Program-made: the position numbers and the translations under genes
The notes under the pieces: model-generated
What the model was told of the DNA's origin: nothing
Databases searched by the model: none
The model's input: the letters and a program-made list of their open reading frames with translations, nothing else
DNA from: an uncultured Chloroflexota bacterium
Lineage (GTDB): Bacteria > Chloroflexota > Chloroflexia > Chloroflexales > Chloroflexaceae
Reading direction: 5' to 3'
Assembly (NCBI GenBank): GCA_937120965.1
Contig: CAKZKA010000258.1
Coordinates: 1 to 46,984 of the forward strand
Length of the DNA stretch: 46,984 bases
Shown: positions 20,312 through 29,573 of the stretch, piece after piece
Layout: each line of letters opens with the position of its first letter
Position numbering within the stretch: position 1 is the stretch's first letter

Positions 20312-20627
20312 ACGGACATCCTCCTGATCTGCAAAGGACCTTTCAACCTTTCGCCAGTATGATGCACCGTATGCGCGGGAGGTTACAGCCGGATGGGGAA
20401 ACCGGGTTTCCTTATTCCCCTGCCTGTGGGGAGGGTTTGGGAGGGCACAGCCCTCCCGGGAAACCACCCGCCGGCGGGGAGGGTCTGGATGGTCGCCGGG
20501 ACGTTGCGCTGCGCTTGGTGTGCCAGCGCGGGCGCAAAGAAGGGTCACGGGGAGGGGCAGACCCTCCCTGTGACCCTCTCACTCTTCACGTCTATGGCAG
20601 GGAAACCAGGCGATCCCTATGCGCGCC
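20312..20627. repeat. Intergenic repeat module
   Basis: It contains GGGGAAACCGGGTTTCC (about 20397-20413), GGGAGGGCACAGCCCTCCC (about 20431-20449), and several GGGGAGGGTCTG-like direct short repeats. No gene is seen. Confidence 0.6.
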
Positions 20628-20855
20628 TCACGCCACTCGGTAACGCAACGGCGGCGCGGCGTCGAGGCCGGGGCGCGAAGCGCGCGCGCCGCGCGCTTCG
20701 TAGAACACCAGGACCGACCAGCCCGCACCGCGTACCGTTGTCGTAGAGACCTGCACCGAGTGAATGTGGACGGAACTCAAGAAGACGTTCAGGCGCGCCT
20801 CGTCTTCACGGGCGTGTTCCGGCGCCAGGCGGATGGTGAAGTGACGGCACTGCAT
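20628..20855 (-). CDS. Small conserved-looking protein (N-terminal module of HRDC-type proteins)
   Basis: 75 residues starting at the ATG at 20855, with GGAG eight to nine bases upstream. The start MQCRHFTIRLAPEHAREDEA, then RLNVFLSSVHIHSV and the segment WSVLVFYE, match from memory a short N-terminal module that precedes HRDC domains in some Chloroflexota and reverse-transcriptase-associated proteins. Here it stands alone: after WSVLVFYE the sequence turns into Arg- and Ala-rich residues and stops, with no HRDC domain. It may be a genuine small protein or the remnant of a longer one. It is directly downstream of metH (gap of about 64 bases) on the same strand. Confidence 0.5.
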   Translation of the reverse strand: MQCRHFTIRLAPEHAREDEARLNVFLSSVHIHSVQVSTTTVRGAGWSVLVFYEARGARASRPGLDAAPPLRYRVA

Positions 20856-20919
20856 GGTGCTTACTCCTGCTGTGATGAAGCTGCGTTGTTGCCAATGTAC
20901 CGCCCGGAGCGCCCAGAAG

Positions 20920-23900
20920 TTACGCTTCGACATCCTCCTCGGCCCGTTCGCGGGCGCTGCCAATGCTGAAGTATCTGGCCTCGGGGTGGTGCACCACAAT
21001 CGCCGCCGTGCTCTGCTCCGGCACAAGCTGGAACGCCTCGGTGAGCGTGACGCCAATCTGCTCAACGGGCAAGATCTGGAAGAGCTTGCCGTGCTCCTCC
21101 AGATCAGGACAGGCCGGATAGCCCCAGGAGTAGCGTTTGCCGCGGCTCTCGCCAATGCCGAGGCTCTGCCGGATCAGCCGGTTGGTGTACTCGGCCAGGG
21201 CCTCGGCCAGGCTCACCCCCAGGCCATGCACGTAGTAGCTACGACTGTAGTCGCCCTGACGTTGCAGCTCCTCGGTCAGCGCGTCTACCCGTTCGCCCAT
21301 CGTCACGATCTGAAAGGCGGCCACATCGTACTCGCCGCTCTCGACGGCGCGGAAGTAATCGCTGATGCAGAGGCGTTCCCGCTCCGGCTGCCGCGGAAAG
21401 ACAAAGCGCGCCAACTCGCGCCCGCGATCACTCGGGTCGTAGACGATCAGATCGTTGCCGTCGCTCTGCACGGGGAAGTAGCCGTAGACCACCTTTGGTT
21501 CGAGCCAGCCCTCGCGCTCGGCCTCGCGCACAAGATCGCGCACCTTCTGGTCGAACTCAGCCTTGAGCCGCTCCCACTCGGCGCCTTTCGCATTTTTCGC
21601 GCCCCACTGTAGCCGGTAGAGCGCGTTGCGGTCCAGACAGGCCACCACGTCGGCCAGGCGGATGCGCGCAGTGGCCCGAGCGCCCCAGAAGGGCGGCGTC
21701 GGCACGGGCACGTCCTGGCGCACATTCGAGCGCACCTGTGCGCCACGCTGGCTGGCCTTGCCCAGATCCGCCAGCGCCACCCGTCCACGCTGGCGCTGGT
21801 GCAACACCGTGGCCGCCTCAGCGATGGTGGCGCGCACCAGCTCCTCGCGCTGCGCCGGGTCGCTCAGGCGGTCCATCGTTTCCAGCCCCTCGAAGGCGTC
21901 CTTGCAGTAGAAGACGCCCGCCTCGTAGGGCTCCTCGTCGCCGACGAAGCTGATGCGCAGCCCGTACTGGCGGTTGATGGCCGCCCCGCCTATCAGCACC
22001 GGGAAGCTCAACCCCCGCTTGTGTAACTCTTGCACGATCAGCGGCATTTGTTTTGACGTGCTTACCAGCAGCGCCGAGAGGCCAATCGCGTCGGCGTTGA
22101 CTTCCACTGCCTTCTCGATAATCGTATTCGCCGGTACCTGCTTGCCCAGATCGTAGACGGTGTAGCCGTTGTTGGAAAGGATCGTGTTGACCAGGTTCTT
22201 GCCGATGTCATGGACATCGCCGTACACCGTGGCAAGAACCACCCGGCCCTTGCTGGCCCCTTCGAGCCGGTCGAGGTAGCGTTCGAGCCGCGCCACGGCC
22301 TTCTTCATCACCTCCGCCGACTGAAGCACGAAGGGCAGAATAAGCTGGCCCGCGCCGAAGAGATCGCCGACCTCCTTCATTGCCGGCAGCAAGACATTGT
22401 TGAGCACGTCCACCGCGGCCCGCCCCTGGGGCGTGCCCTCGCTCGTCGCCGCCTGCGCCGGGTGGTCGGCGTCCAGGCGCTGGGTCACGGCGGTGTCAAT
22501 ATCTTCCTCGATCCCTTCCTTCTTCCGGTGGAGGATCTTCCAGTGCAGGCGCTGATCCACGCCCATCGTGGCAGTCGGGTCGCTCCGTTCACTCTCCTGC
22601 GCGGCCCGGTTCTGCTCATAGTAGGCGATGAAGCGCGCCAGAGCGTCATCGCGGCAGTTGAAGATCAGATCCTCGCAGACCTCGCGCTCCTCGGCGGGAA
22701 TCTCGGCGTAGGGGGTCACGTGGGCAGGGTTGATGATCGCCGTATCAAGGCCGGCAGCAACGGCGTGGTAGAGGAAGACCGAATTGAGCGCGGCGCGAGC
22801 GTGGGGCGCCACGCCGAAACTCAAATTGCTGACGCCCAGCGTGGTGAAGCAGCCAGGGATCTGCTCTTTAACCAGGCGAATGCCCTCGATGGTTTCCACA
22901 GCGGCATTGCGCAACTCCTCCTGGCCGGTGGTGATCGGAAAGGTGAGCACGTCGAAGATCAGCGCCTCGGCGGGAATGCCGTACTCCTCCTCGGCGATGC
23001 GCGCGATGCGCCGCGCGATGGCGACTTTGCGCTCGCGCGTGTGGGCCATGCCCTCTTCGTCAATCGTCATGACCACCGTTGCGGCCCCGTAGCGGGCGAC
23101 AAGCGGCAGCACCCGGTCGAGTTTCTCGCCACGCCCGCCCTCCAGCGACACCGAGTTCACCACCGCGCGACCGGGGTACATTGCCAGCGCCGCCTCCAGC
23201 ACATCGGCCTCGGTCGTGTCAATCACCAGCGGCAGTTCGATGTTCATGGTCAGCTTCTTCAGCAGCGTGACCATCATCTCCTTCTCGTCTGCGCGCTCGG
23301 TCATAGCCACGCAGACATCGAGCATGTGCGCGCCGCTGTCAACCTGCTCGCGGGCCACCTCCAGCACCCCATCGTAGTCGTTGTTGAGCAGCAGCCGCTT
23401 GACCTTGCGCGAGCCAAGGGTGTTGACCCGTTCGCCGATCATGGTGAGCGTCGCATCCTGCTTCAGGGCGGCGGCGCGAATGCCCGAGGAGACGCTGGGG
23501 ATGTATTCGATCTGCCGGGGCGCAGGCCGGCGGTCGTAGCCGACCTCGGCGCGCAGGCGCGCGATATGGGCCGGCGTGGTGCCGCAACATCCCCCCACCA
23601 CGCTCACGCCGTACTCGCTCACAAACTCGCCCAGGATGCGCGCGAACGGTTCTGGCTCCATCGGATAGACCGTCTGGCCGTCAACTTCCAGTGGCAGCCC
23701 GGCATTGGGGATGCAGGAGATCGGCTTGCGCGAATGAGCGGTGAGGTACTGGATCGCCGCGCGCATATGCTCGGGGCCAGTGGAGCAGTTCAACCCGATC
23801 ACGTCTACGGGCATAGCCTCCAGGGTGGCGATCAGCGCCGGCACATCGGTGCCGAGCAGCATGCGCCCGGAGAGATCGAGAAAGACCTGAGCCTGCACGG

Positions 23901-24489
23901 CCACATCAGGGCGGTTCAGCTCCGCCCTGGCGCGACGAATGCCGTCGAGCGCGGCCTTGACCTCGAGAATATCCACACTGGTTTCTACCAGCAACACGTC
24001 AACTCCGCCTTCGATCAAGCCAATGGCCTGCTCGCGAAAAATCGCGCTCAGCTCCTCGAAGCTGATGTCGGAGAGCGCTGGATCGTCGGACGAGGGCAAC
24101 TTCCCGGTCGGCCCCATCGAGCCGGCGACGTAGCGCGGGCGGCCATCGCGGGCCTCGAACCGATCGGCGACTTCACGGGCAAGCCGGGCGGCGGCGCGGT
24201 TGATCTCGAGGGTGCGTTCACCCAGCCCCCACTCCTCCAGCCGCAGCCGGGTAGACTGGAAGGTGCAGGTCTCCAGCACATCCGCCCCGGCCTCCATAAA
24301 CGACTCGTGGATGCGGGTGATGACATCGGGCCGGGTGATCACCAGGTAATCGCGGTTGCCGAAGGTACGTTCGCCGCCGTAATCCTCAACGGTCAGGGCG
24401 AAGGTGTCGATGCTGGTGCCCATCGCGCCGTCGTAGATCAACACGCGCTCGCGCAGGGCTTCAAGGTAGCTTGGTTTAGGCCTGGTCAC
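20920..24489 (-). CDS. metH: Cobalamin-dependent methionine synthase
   Basis: This 1189-residue enzyme transfers a methyl group from methyltetrahydrofolate to homocysteine through cobalamin. All four modules are present: a homocysteine domain with zinc ligands in IGLNCSTGPEH (near 232) and VVGGCCGTTPAH (near 300); a pterin-binding domain (TMIGERVNTLGSRKVK, then GAHMLDVCVA); a B12 domain with the cobalt-ligand motif YGDVHDIGKNLV (near 758); and an AdoMet reactivation domain with KRYSWGYPACPDLEEH (near 1120). The start is taken as GTG at 24489, 10 bases after AGGAG; the ATG at 24507 is in frame but lacks an upstream site. Transcription should begin at the promoter near 24701-24730 and pass through a SAM-I riboswitch and terminator. 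It is the obvious B12 consumer near the B12 synthesis genes. Confidence 0.95.
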   Translation of the reverse strand: MTRPKPSYLEALRERVLIYDGAMGTSIDTFALTVEDYGGERTFGNRDYLVITRPDVITRIHESFMEAGADVLETCTFQSTRLRLEEWGLGERTLEINRAAARLAREVADRFEARDGRPRYVAGSMGPTGKLPSSDDPALSDISFEELSAIFREQAIGLIEGGVDVLLVETSVDILEVKAALDGIRRARAELNRPDVAVQAQVFLDLSGRMLLGTDVPALIATLEAMPVDVIGLNCSTGPEHMRAAIQYLTAHSRKPISCIPNAGLPLEVDGQTVYPMEPEPFARILGEFVSEYGVSVVGGCCGTTPAHIARLRAEVGYDRRPAPRQIEYIPSVSSGIRAAALKQDATLTMIGERVNTLGSRKVKRLLLNNDYDGVLEVAREQVDSGAHMLDVCVAMTERADEKEMMVTLLKKLTMNIELPLVIDTTEADVLEAALAMYPGRAVVNSVSLEGGRGEKLDRVLPLVARYGAATVVMTIDEEGMAHTRERKVAIARRIARIAEEEYGIPAEALIFDVLTFPITTGQEELRNAAVETIEGIRLVKEQIPGCFTTLGVSNLSFGVAPHARAALNSVFLYHAVAAGLDTAIINPAHVTPYAEIPAEEREVCEDLIFNCRDDALARFIAYYEQNRAAQESERSDPTATMGVDQRLHWKILHRKKEGIEEDIDTAVTQRLDADHPAQAATSEGTPQGRAAVDVLNNVLLPAMKEVGDLFGAGQLILPFVLQSAEVMKKAVARLERYLDRLEGASKGRVVLATVYGDVHDIGKNLVNTILSNNGYTVYDLGKQVPANTIIEKAVEVNADAIGLSALLVSTSKQMPLIVQELHKRGLSFPVLIGGAAINRQYGLRISFVGDEEPYEAGVFYCKDAFEGLETMDRLSDPAQREELVRATIAEAATVLHQRQRGRVALADLGKASQRGAQVRSNVRQDVPVPTPPFWGARATARIRLADVVACLDRNALYRLQWGAKNAKGAEWERLKAEFDQKVRDLVREAEREGWLEPKVVYGYFPVQSDGNDLIVYDPSDRGRELARFVFPRQPERERLCISDYFRAVESGEYDVAAFQIVTMGERVDALTEELQRQGDYSRSYYVHGLGVSLAEALAEYTNRLIRQSLGIGESRGKRYSWGYPACPDLEEHGKLFQILPVEQIGVTLTEAFQLVPEQSTAAIVVHHPEARYFSIGSARERAEEDVEA

Positions 24490-24519
24490 TGCAGTGATGC
24501 TCCTCATGCGTCGTGGCGC

Positions 24520-24549
24520 AAAAAAAACCTTCACACGCTGGTGTGAAGG
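24520..24549 (-). terminator. Intrinsic terminator of the SAM-I riboswitch
   Basis: On the minus strand CCTTCACAC and GTGTGAAGG form a 9-bp stem (24528-24549) with a 4-base loop, followed by eight T residues (24527-24520). It lies between the riboswitch and the metH start, the classic position for SAM-dependent premature termination. Confidence 0.92.
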
Positions 24550-24551
24550 CT

Positions 24552-24682
24552 TCGATGACCTCATCTTCCCAGCTTTCGCTGCCGGAATTAGCACCCTTCC
24601 AGACCGACACGCGGTGCGATACCGTTCCGGGGGGTTGCTGGGGTTTCGTCGGGCCGGTCCCTCCACCCCTCTTGATGAGCGC
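24552..24682 (-). ncRNA. SAM-I (S-box) riboswitch upstream of metH
   Basis: Reading the minus strand, the element opens with CTCATCAAGAGGGGTGGAGG, then GACCGGCCCGACGAAACC, CAGCAACC, and later GGTGCTAATTCC and CAGCGAAAGCTG, closing with GATGAGG. These are the conserved S-box segments in the correct order. P1 is formed by CTCATC (about 24674-24679) and GATGAG (about 24560-24565). When SAM binds, the downstream terminator should form and shut off metH. Confidence 0.95.
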
Positions 24683-24700
24683 TATGCACTTTTCCGCTGG

Positions 24701-24730
24701 AGTATAGCACGGTGGGCGAACCAGTGTCAA
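24701..24730 (-). promoter_or_regulatory. Sigma-70 promoter of the metH transcript
   Basis: A perfect TTGACA (24730-24725) and TATACT (24706-24701) on the minus strand are 18 bases apart. The predicted transcription start near 24694 lies about 12 bases before the riboswitch. Confidence 0.85.
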
Positions 24731-24843
24731 TCTACGGGGCCACCCGATTGCCCCGAGCCACCCGGTTGCCCCGGGATGGCGCGATATCCCGCCGCCGCAG
24801 GCGGGTGTTGCCTCAGCCCCGGTCGCGAGGGATAGCGATCCGG

Positions 24844-26490
24844 TTATGCGCCATCCGCCGCTTCCCCGGCATCCCGGCGCTGCCGTTTCTGATCGAGTCG
24901 TTGCTCGGCGGCGAGCCGCTCCAGATCATAGGTATGCTGATCAACAAAACGCATCCCCCGGGCCAGTGTCGGGTGAACCGCGCTGATCTCGCGAAACATC
25001 GCCTGGACGATCTGCCGATAGGTGGGGTGGCCCTGCCGCGCGCTGCGCAACTCAATCAGGTGGTAGGCTTCGCGCAGGTTCAGCTTGACGCGCCAGCGCA
25101 CCCGAAAGCCGAACGGCACGGCATACTGGGCCTCGTGCGGAAACTCGGCCTGTAGTGCGGTGTACACCTCGGCTGCCTGCTGCATCGCCGCGCTGTAGGC
25201 GTGGGCCACGCCAATCTCCTCAAGCTCCGGCGGCACAAGAAAGCCATGGTCTACCGTAAAGCGCTGGCGCTCCTGGGTGAGGACGCGGTGGCGCTGGAGA
25301 TCGCGGTACGCGCCGATGTCGGCCAGAATGTCGAAGGTGTAATACGGCTCCTCGAAGGCGCGCCCGGGGCGCTGAAAGCGCGTCGCGCGCTCGCCAACGG
25401 CGGCATTGATGAGCGCAACCCGCTCACTCTCGGGCATGGCGGCAGCCAGTTCGTACAGCGCCGCGAGCGGGAGATCCAGGTGCGGGTACAGGATCGCCGC
25501 CACCGTTTTCACCTCGGCCTGGGGGTCAAAATCAACCAGCTTAACCGTCACATCGTCCTCGGGCAGACGGGGGAGGTCCAGGCTGGCGGCCCGCGCAGCC
25601 ACCTGCTCGCGGGTTGCGGCGAGGTAGGCGGCGTAGGCTGTGCCGCGTTCGCTTTTGGAGCGCTTCACAAACGAAGGGATTACCTGATCCAGCTCGGCCT
25701 GCATCGCCTGGCCGAGCTGGCGCGCCTCGGCGAATGGGGCGGCGGCCAGCTTGATGAGCAGGTACTCGAACGCGCGGCCATTGCCGAACAGACCCACGTT
25801 TGTGCGCGTGGCCATGGGCAACAGGCCGCGGAGCAGGTCGCACGATTTGGCCTGAACAGCGCTGGCGTAAGCCCGCGGTGAGGTCGTCGGGTCGCGCGGA
25901 AAGCGGGCCTGCACCCAGGCCTGCACCGGCTCGAGGAGCGCGCTGTAGGTGCGGAACAGACCGTCCATCGCAGCCGTAAAGCGTGCCGCATAGGGCGAAG
26001 CCATCAGCGCAGGCTCGCGCAGATAGGCGTACCCTTCTGGCCCTTGCTGGTCAAAGCGCACGTAGCGGGTAGACTTCTCGAGGGGCGACAGGCCAAGACG
26101 GCTGTCCTCCAGCAGCTTGGCGGCGATGTTACTCACACCCTCACAGGCGATGTGGGCGCCGCCAAGCTCGGCCACCGAGTCGTCGCCGTAGCCGATCAGC
26201 ACCCGATCGTAGAACGCCTCGGCCTGCCGAACGGCGACCAGTTGTTCAGCCGCATCAGCGCCCGCGCCGGCCACGATGGCGCTGAAGCCAGACTCGGGGA
26301 CATTGATGAACTCATCGAGCAGCAGCCGGCGCAGGCTCCTGGTGCTGCGGCTGTAGCGCGAGAAGAGCGCGCCTTTTACGACCTCGGGCAGGTTGCGCAG
26401 GCAGAAGATCGGCCGTTCGGTATTGGTTACGAACGGCTGCAATAGCGCGGTCTCCTGCGGAGTGAAGTGTTCAGGGCTACGATCAAACAT
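24844..26490 (-). CDS. Tandem ThyX-like protein (FAD-dependent thymidylate synthase family)
   Basis: A 548-residue protein made of two ThyX-like halves, against about 220-250 residues for ordinary ThyX. The first half has GYGDDSVAELGGAHIACEGV and SPLEKSTRYVRFDQ. The second has DLQRHRVLTQERQRFTVDHG, which recalls the ThyX motif RHRxxSxNExSxRY but lacks its Asn, Glu and Ser in place. The fold should bind FAD and dUMP; whether it makes dTMP cannot be told. Tandem proteins of this kind occur, from memory, in Chloroflexota and Deinococcus-like bacteria. The start at 26490 has AGGAG about 7 bases upstream and avoids an N-terminal tail encoded in the flanking gap. The C-terminus is charged (QRLDQKRQRRDAGEAAD). 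Confidence 0.72.
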   Translation of the reverse strand: MFDRSPEHFTPQETALLQPFVTNTERPIFCLRNLPEVVKGALFSRYSRSTRSLRRLLLDEFINVPESGFSAIVAGAGADAAEQLVAVRQAEAFYDRVLIGYGDDSVAELGGAHIACEGVSNIAAKLLEDSRLGLSPLEKSTRYVRFDQQGPEGYAYLREPALMASPYAARFTAAMDGLFRTYSALLEPVQAWVQARFPRDPTTSPRAYASAVQAKSCDLLRGLLPMATRTNVGLFGNGRAFEYLLIKLAAAPFAEARQLGQAMQAELDQVIPSFVKRSKSERGTAYAAYLAATREQVAARAASLDLPRLPEDDVTVKLVDFDPQAEVKTVAAILYPHLDLPLAALYELAAAMPESERVALINAAVGERATRFQRPGRAFEEPYYTFDILADIGAYRDLQRHRVLTQERQRFTVDHGFLVPPELEEIGVAHAYSAAMQQAAEVYTALQAEFPHEAQYAVPFGFRVRWRVKLNLREAYHLIELRSARQGHPTYRQIVQAMFREISAVHPTLARGMRFVDQHTYDLERLAAEQRLDQKRQRRDAGEAADGA

Positions 26491-26568
26491 CACCTGGCTC
26501 CTGGGATAGATTTCGGTGAGCAAGTCATGGCATTGTACTCCATCGCTCCCGCGCCGCCCACGACAACC

Positions 26569-26700
26569 GGGCGCCAACGAGCGTTACGGCGTGGGGATGC
26601 GCTGCTTGGTCCTCACCCCCTCCCCCGCTCCAGTTTCGCTGGAGAGCCTGCGCTGAGCCTGTCTAAGCGGGCAGACCAGAGCCGTGCGCGGGGGCGTTCC
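26569..26700 (-). repeat. Partial inverted-repeat element, minus orientation, ends missing
   Basis: Its reverse complement matches the interior of the element at 38400-38607 and 29713-29963: GGAACGCCCCCGCGC, CTCTGGTC, GACAGGCTCAGCGCAGGC, CTCCAGCGAAACTGGAG and CGCATCCCCACGCCGTAACG. The terminal inverted repeats carrying GGGCGGACAGAAC are absent at both ends. It lies immediately before the tandem array. Confidence 0.75.
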
Positions 26701-26702
26701 AC

Positions 26703-27218
26703 AGAGTTAGACGCCTATTCGCGGGGCGCACATCGCCGCGATGAACATAGGGTATCTCTGGGAGGGCCACCCCCTCCCTGGCCCTCCCCCGCTGGGGGAG
26801 GGAACCGGGCGCCTCCCCGCAGGGAGGGGGGTGGTTCGGCAAGCTCACCACAGGTGGGGAAACCCGGTTTCCCCATATTTTCACCTCAGAGTTAGACGCC
26901 CATTCGCGGGGCGCACAGCGCCGCGATGAACTTGGGGTATCTCTGGGAGGGCCGCCCCCTCCCTGGCCCTCCCGCTGGGGGAGGGAACCGGGCGCCTCCC
27001 CGCAGGGAGGGGGGTGGTTCGGCAAGCTCACCACAGGTGGGGAAACCCGGTTTCCCCATATTTTCACCTCAGAGTTAGACGCCCATTCGCGGGGCGCACA
27101 GCGCCGCGATGAACTTGGGGTATCTCTGGGAGGGCCGCCCCCTCCCTGGCCCTCCCGCTGGGGGAGGGAACCGGGCGCCTCCCCGCAGGGAGGGGGTTGG
27201 GGAAACCCGGTTTCCCCA
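26703..27218. repeat. Three tandem copies of a ~184-bp intergenic repeat
   Basis: Copies start at 26703, 26888 and 27071 with AGAGTTAGACGCC, giving periods of 185 and 183 bases. Each has the CGCGGGGCGCACA module, a GGTATCTCTGGGAGGGCC block, a GGGGGAGGGAACCGGGCGCC segment, GTTCGGCAAGCTCACCACAG (first two copies) and GGGGAAACCCGGTTTCCCC, and ends before ATATTTTCACCTC. Copies 2 and 3 are nearly identical; copy 1 differs at a few bases. Copy 3 lacks the GTTCGG segment. Related single copies lie at about 44030-44210 and, inverted, at about 46740-46984. Confidence 0.88.
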
Positions 27219-27307
27219 ACGCCCCGCTCCAGGAGAGAGGTGGGGAAGGCGGCGCCTTCCCGGGAAAAGCGCCTGGCATCTCATCGCTGCGCGGCGATGT
27301 GGGGCGA

Positions 27308-28585
27308 TCAATTCTCCCCATACACCAGCGCGCCCAGCTCGGTGTGCGCCTCCTCGGGAGTCAGGCCGCCGTGCATCCCCAGATGGCGCTGCTTGAAGCG
27401 CCCGTCCTCCCACCAGACCGCCTCGCCGGCATAGGGCAGCACCACCAGGTCGCCAGCGCGCGCCAGGAAGACGGGGGAGACCTGGGGGCCGAAAAACCCC
27501 TGCGCGGCCAGGTCAACCACGCGGTACACTTCGGCGCGCCCGGCCAGCAGCTCACTCAACGCGGCTCGCATCTCCTCTACCCGATCCGGGTTGAGGTAGA
27601 GGAACAGGTCGCGGTTGGAGCCGCCTGGCGCCAGCGGGCGCCCGTCGGCGCCGATGGGCGTGGCGGCCACCAGTTCGGGGAGGAGGCGGTTGACCAACAG
27701 GCTGGTGGCGGGGTTCACCCCGATCTGCCCGTGGTCGGCAGTGAACAACAGCAGCACCGGCCGCCCTGAGCGTGCCAGGGCCGGGTGCAGCAGCCGGTCA
27801 AGCGTGGTCAGCACCGCGTCAATCTCGGCTGCGACGTGGGGCGCCGCAGGGCCGTAGTTATGGCACAGGGAGTCAACCGTATCCACATAGAGCATGTAGT
27901 ACGCCGGGCCGCGTTGGGCTTCCAGACGCTGGCTGAGCAAGACGATCGCCTCGGCAAGCGTGTGGTAGGCCACCGTGTCCGCGCCCGCGCACACGATGCG
28001 ACTGTAGGACGAATAGGCGTAAGAGCTTTCCATGAATACCGTCGAATGCACCCCCGCCGCCGCGAGGCGCTGGTACAGCGTCGCCGTGGGGAACAGCGCT
28101 GCCGGCTGTACCCTGGCGGCCGCCAGGGTCTCGCGCTCACGCTCGCCAGCGTAGGAGAACAACAATGGCGCGATGATCCGGCCCAGGGTCGGCTCGTGAA
28201 AGAACCACTCGAACACCCCCGACTGACCCGGCGGCTGGCCGGTGTGGATGGCGGTAACATGGCCGGCGGTGGTCGAGGGGAACATCGTTGTCAACCGCGA
28301 GACCACGCCGTGGTCAAGCGCGCGTTGCAGGAACGGGTAACGTTCAACGTGGGACGCGAAGAACTGCCAGCCAAGCGCGTCGAGGAACAGCAGGACCACC
28401 GTTTCGCGCCGCTCCAGGCCACCGGGGATGGCCGCAGGCGGCAGGGTGGCGTCACCTGCGCCGGTGAGCAGGTACTCGATGGTACCGGGAATCGCGGCGA
28501 AGCCATAGCCAGTGTACAGTGGGCGCACGAACCGTTCACCGAACCGGGCCGCTTCGACCGCGGCGACAGACTCAGGGTTCAACAT
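27308..28585 (-). CDS. Alkaline-phosphatase-superfamily protein (phosphodiesterase/nucleotide pyrophosphatase type)
   Basis: A 425-residue metal-dependent hydrolase of the alkaline phosphatase superfamily. [14 protein letters not shown] carries the first metal Asp, [16 protein letters not shown] has the nucleophile Thr in the usual position, [14 protein letters not shown] supplies more ligands, and [10 protein letters not shown] is the classic final Asp-His motif; a His in [10 protein letters not shown] fits the last ligand. There is no obvious signal peptide, so it is probably cytoplasmic. The substrate is unknown. The start (ATG 28585) lies 14 bases inside the upstream pyrC gene, so the two are translationally coupled. 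A longer in-frame extension toward 28873 only overlaps pyrC and is rejected. Confidence 0.85.
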   Translation of the reverse strand: MLNPESVAAVEAARFGERFVRPLYTGYGFAAIPGTIEYLLTGAGDATLPPAAIPGGLERRETVVLLFLDALGWQFFASHVERYPFLQRALDHGVVSRLTTMFPSTTAGHVTAIHTGQPPGQSGVFEWFFHEPTLGRIIAPLLFSYAGERERETLAAARVQPAALFPTATLYQRLAAAGVHSTVFMESSYAYSSYSRIVCAGADTVAYHTLAEAIVLLSQRLEAQRGPAYYMLYVDTVDSLCHNYGPAAPHVAAEIDAVLTTLDRLLHPALARSGRPVLLLFTADHGQIGVNPATSLLVNRLLPELVAATPIGADGRPLAPGGSNRDLFLYLNPDRVEEMRAALSELLAGRAEVYRVVDLAAQGFFGPQVSPVFLARAGDLVVLPYAGEAVWWEDGRFKQRHLGMHGGLTPEEAHTELGALVYGEN

Positions 28586-29573
28586 CGGTAACCTGCCACT
28601 CCAGCGTCTGACCAGCATAGAACGGCACCACATCGCCGTAGCGTTCCGGCGCCTGCCAGGGGCGCCGGGCCAGGCGGACGCGCCGGGCCGGCGGGGTGAC
28701 GCCGTACACCCGCCGGGCGTTGTCCGAAACGAAGGCTTGCAGGTTCGCCAGCGCGTCGTGGCGGGCGAACAACCCGGCGAGCAGCGCCAGGGCCACCGGC
28801 GCGCTGAAGACCCCCGCGGCGCAGGCGGCGGCCTCTTTGCGCTCGCGCGGGTGCGGCGCCGAGTCGCTGCCAAACATCAGGCGCGGATGGGCGCGCAACG
28901 CCGCCGCTTGCAGGGCCGCGCGATCTTCCGGGCGCTTCGGGATGGGCTTGCAGAACAGGTGAGGCTGGAGCAGCCCCCCAGCCACATCGTCGAGGGTGGT
29001 CAGCAGATGGTGTACCGTGACCGTCGCTGCGAGATTGGGGAAGCGCTCCAGCAGTTCGAGAGCGGCGGCGGTAGTGATGTGCTCCATAACGATCGTCAGG
29101 CGCGGGAAGCGTTTGGCCCAGCGGGCGTAGATGGGCAAAAACTCCGCCTCGCGGTCGAGCACAAAGCCGTGGGTCTCGCCGTGAACCAGCAGCGGAATGC
29201 CCAGGCGCTCCATAGCCGCCAGGGTGTCCTCCACCGCCTCCAGGTCGCGCACGCCGCCGGCGCTGTTCGTGGTCACACCCTCGGGGTAGAGCTTTACGCC
29301 GATGATCTCATCCCGCGCGGCGGCCAGGGTAGCTGTGGGGTAGGGGCGGAAGAAGAGCGTCATCCAGGGCGTAAACGTGAAGGGAGCGACGGCCTCCATG
29401 ATCGCGGCGCGGTAGGCCCGCAGCCGCTCCAGGCTATCCACCGGCGGCGTCAGGTTGGGCATAACCACCGCCCCCGCGAAGTGGCGGGCGCTCAGCGGGG
29501 CGACCTGGCGTAGCATAGCCCCCTCGCGCAGGTGAAGGTGCATATCGAGGGGCGATTCGAGCGTGATTTCCAT
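28572..29573 (-). CDS. pyrC: Dihydroorotase (type II)
   Basis: A 333-residue amidohydrolase of de novo pyrimidine synthesis that closes carbamoyl-aspartate to dihydroorotate. The metal ligands are visible: DMHLHLREG (HxH), GVKLYPEG with the carboxylated Lys, [17 protein letters not shown] and FGSDSAPH with the catalytic Asp. This pattern matches the E. coli-type PyrC. The start at 29573 has AAGGA 6 bases upstream. The extension to 29636 has no family similarity. It is followed by an overlapping phosphatase-superfamily gene, which suggests a shared transcript. Confidence 0.92.
   Translation of the reverse strand: MEITLESPLDMHLHLREGAMLRQVAPLSARHFAGAVVMPNLTPPVDSLERLRAYRAAIMEAVAPFTFTPWMTLFFRPYPTATLAAARDEIIGVKLYPEGVTTNSAGGVRDLEAVEDTLAAMERLGIPLLVHGETHGFVLDREAEFLPIYARWAKRFPRLTIVMEHITTAAALELLERFPNLAATVTVHHLLTTLDDVAGGLLQPHLFCKPIPKRPEDRAALQAAALRAHPRLMFGSDSAPHPRERKEAAACAAGVFSAPVALALLAGLFARHDALANLQAFVSDNARRVYGVTPPARRVRLARRPWQAPERYGDVVPFYAGQTLEWQVTDVEP

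Larger units (their letters stand above)
26491..27307. repeat. Repeat-filled intergenic region
   Basis: About 820 bases without a gene. It holds an inverted partial copy of the dispersed element (26569-26700) and then three tandem copies of a unit of about 184 bases (26703-27218). The end contains an unrelated stretch with GGCGCCTTCCCGGG and GCGCGGCGATG. Confidence 0.8.

Noticed and set aside
22210-24546. A 778-residue + strand frame opposite metH
   Set aside because: It is fully antisense to MetH and overlaps the riboswitch terminator; no protein family is recognised.
26703-27218. CRISPR-like regular repeats
   Set aside because: The unit is about 184 bases with near-identical content and no short repeat/unique spacer alternation, and no cas genes are nearby.
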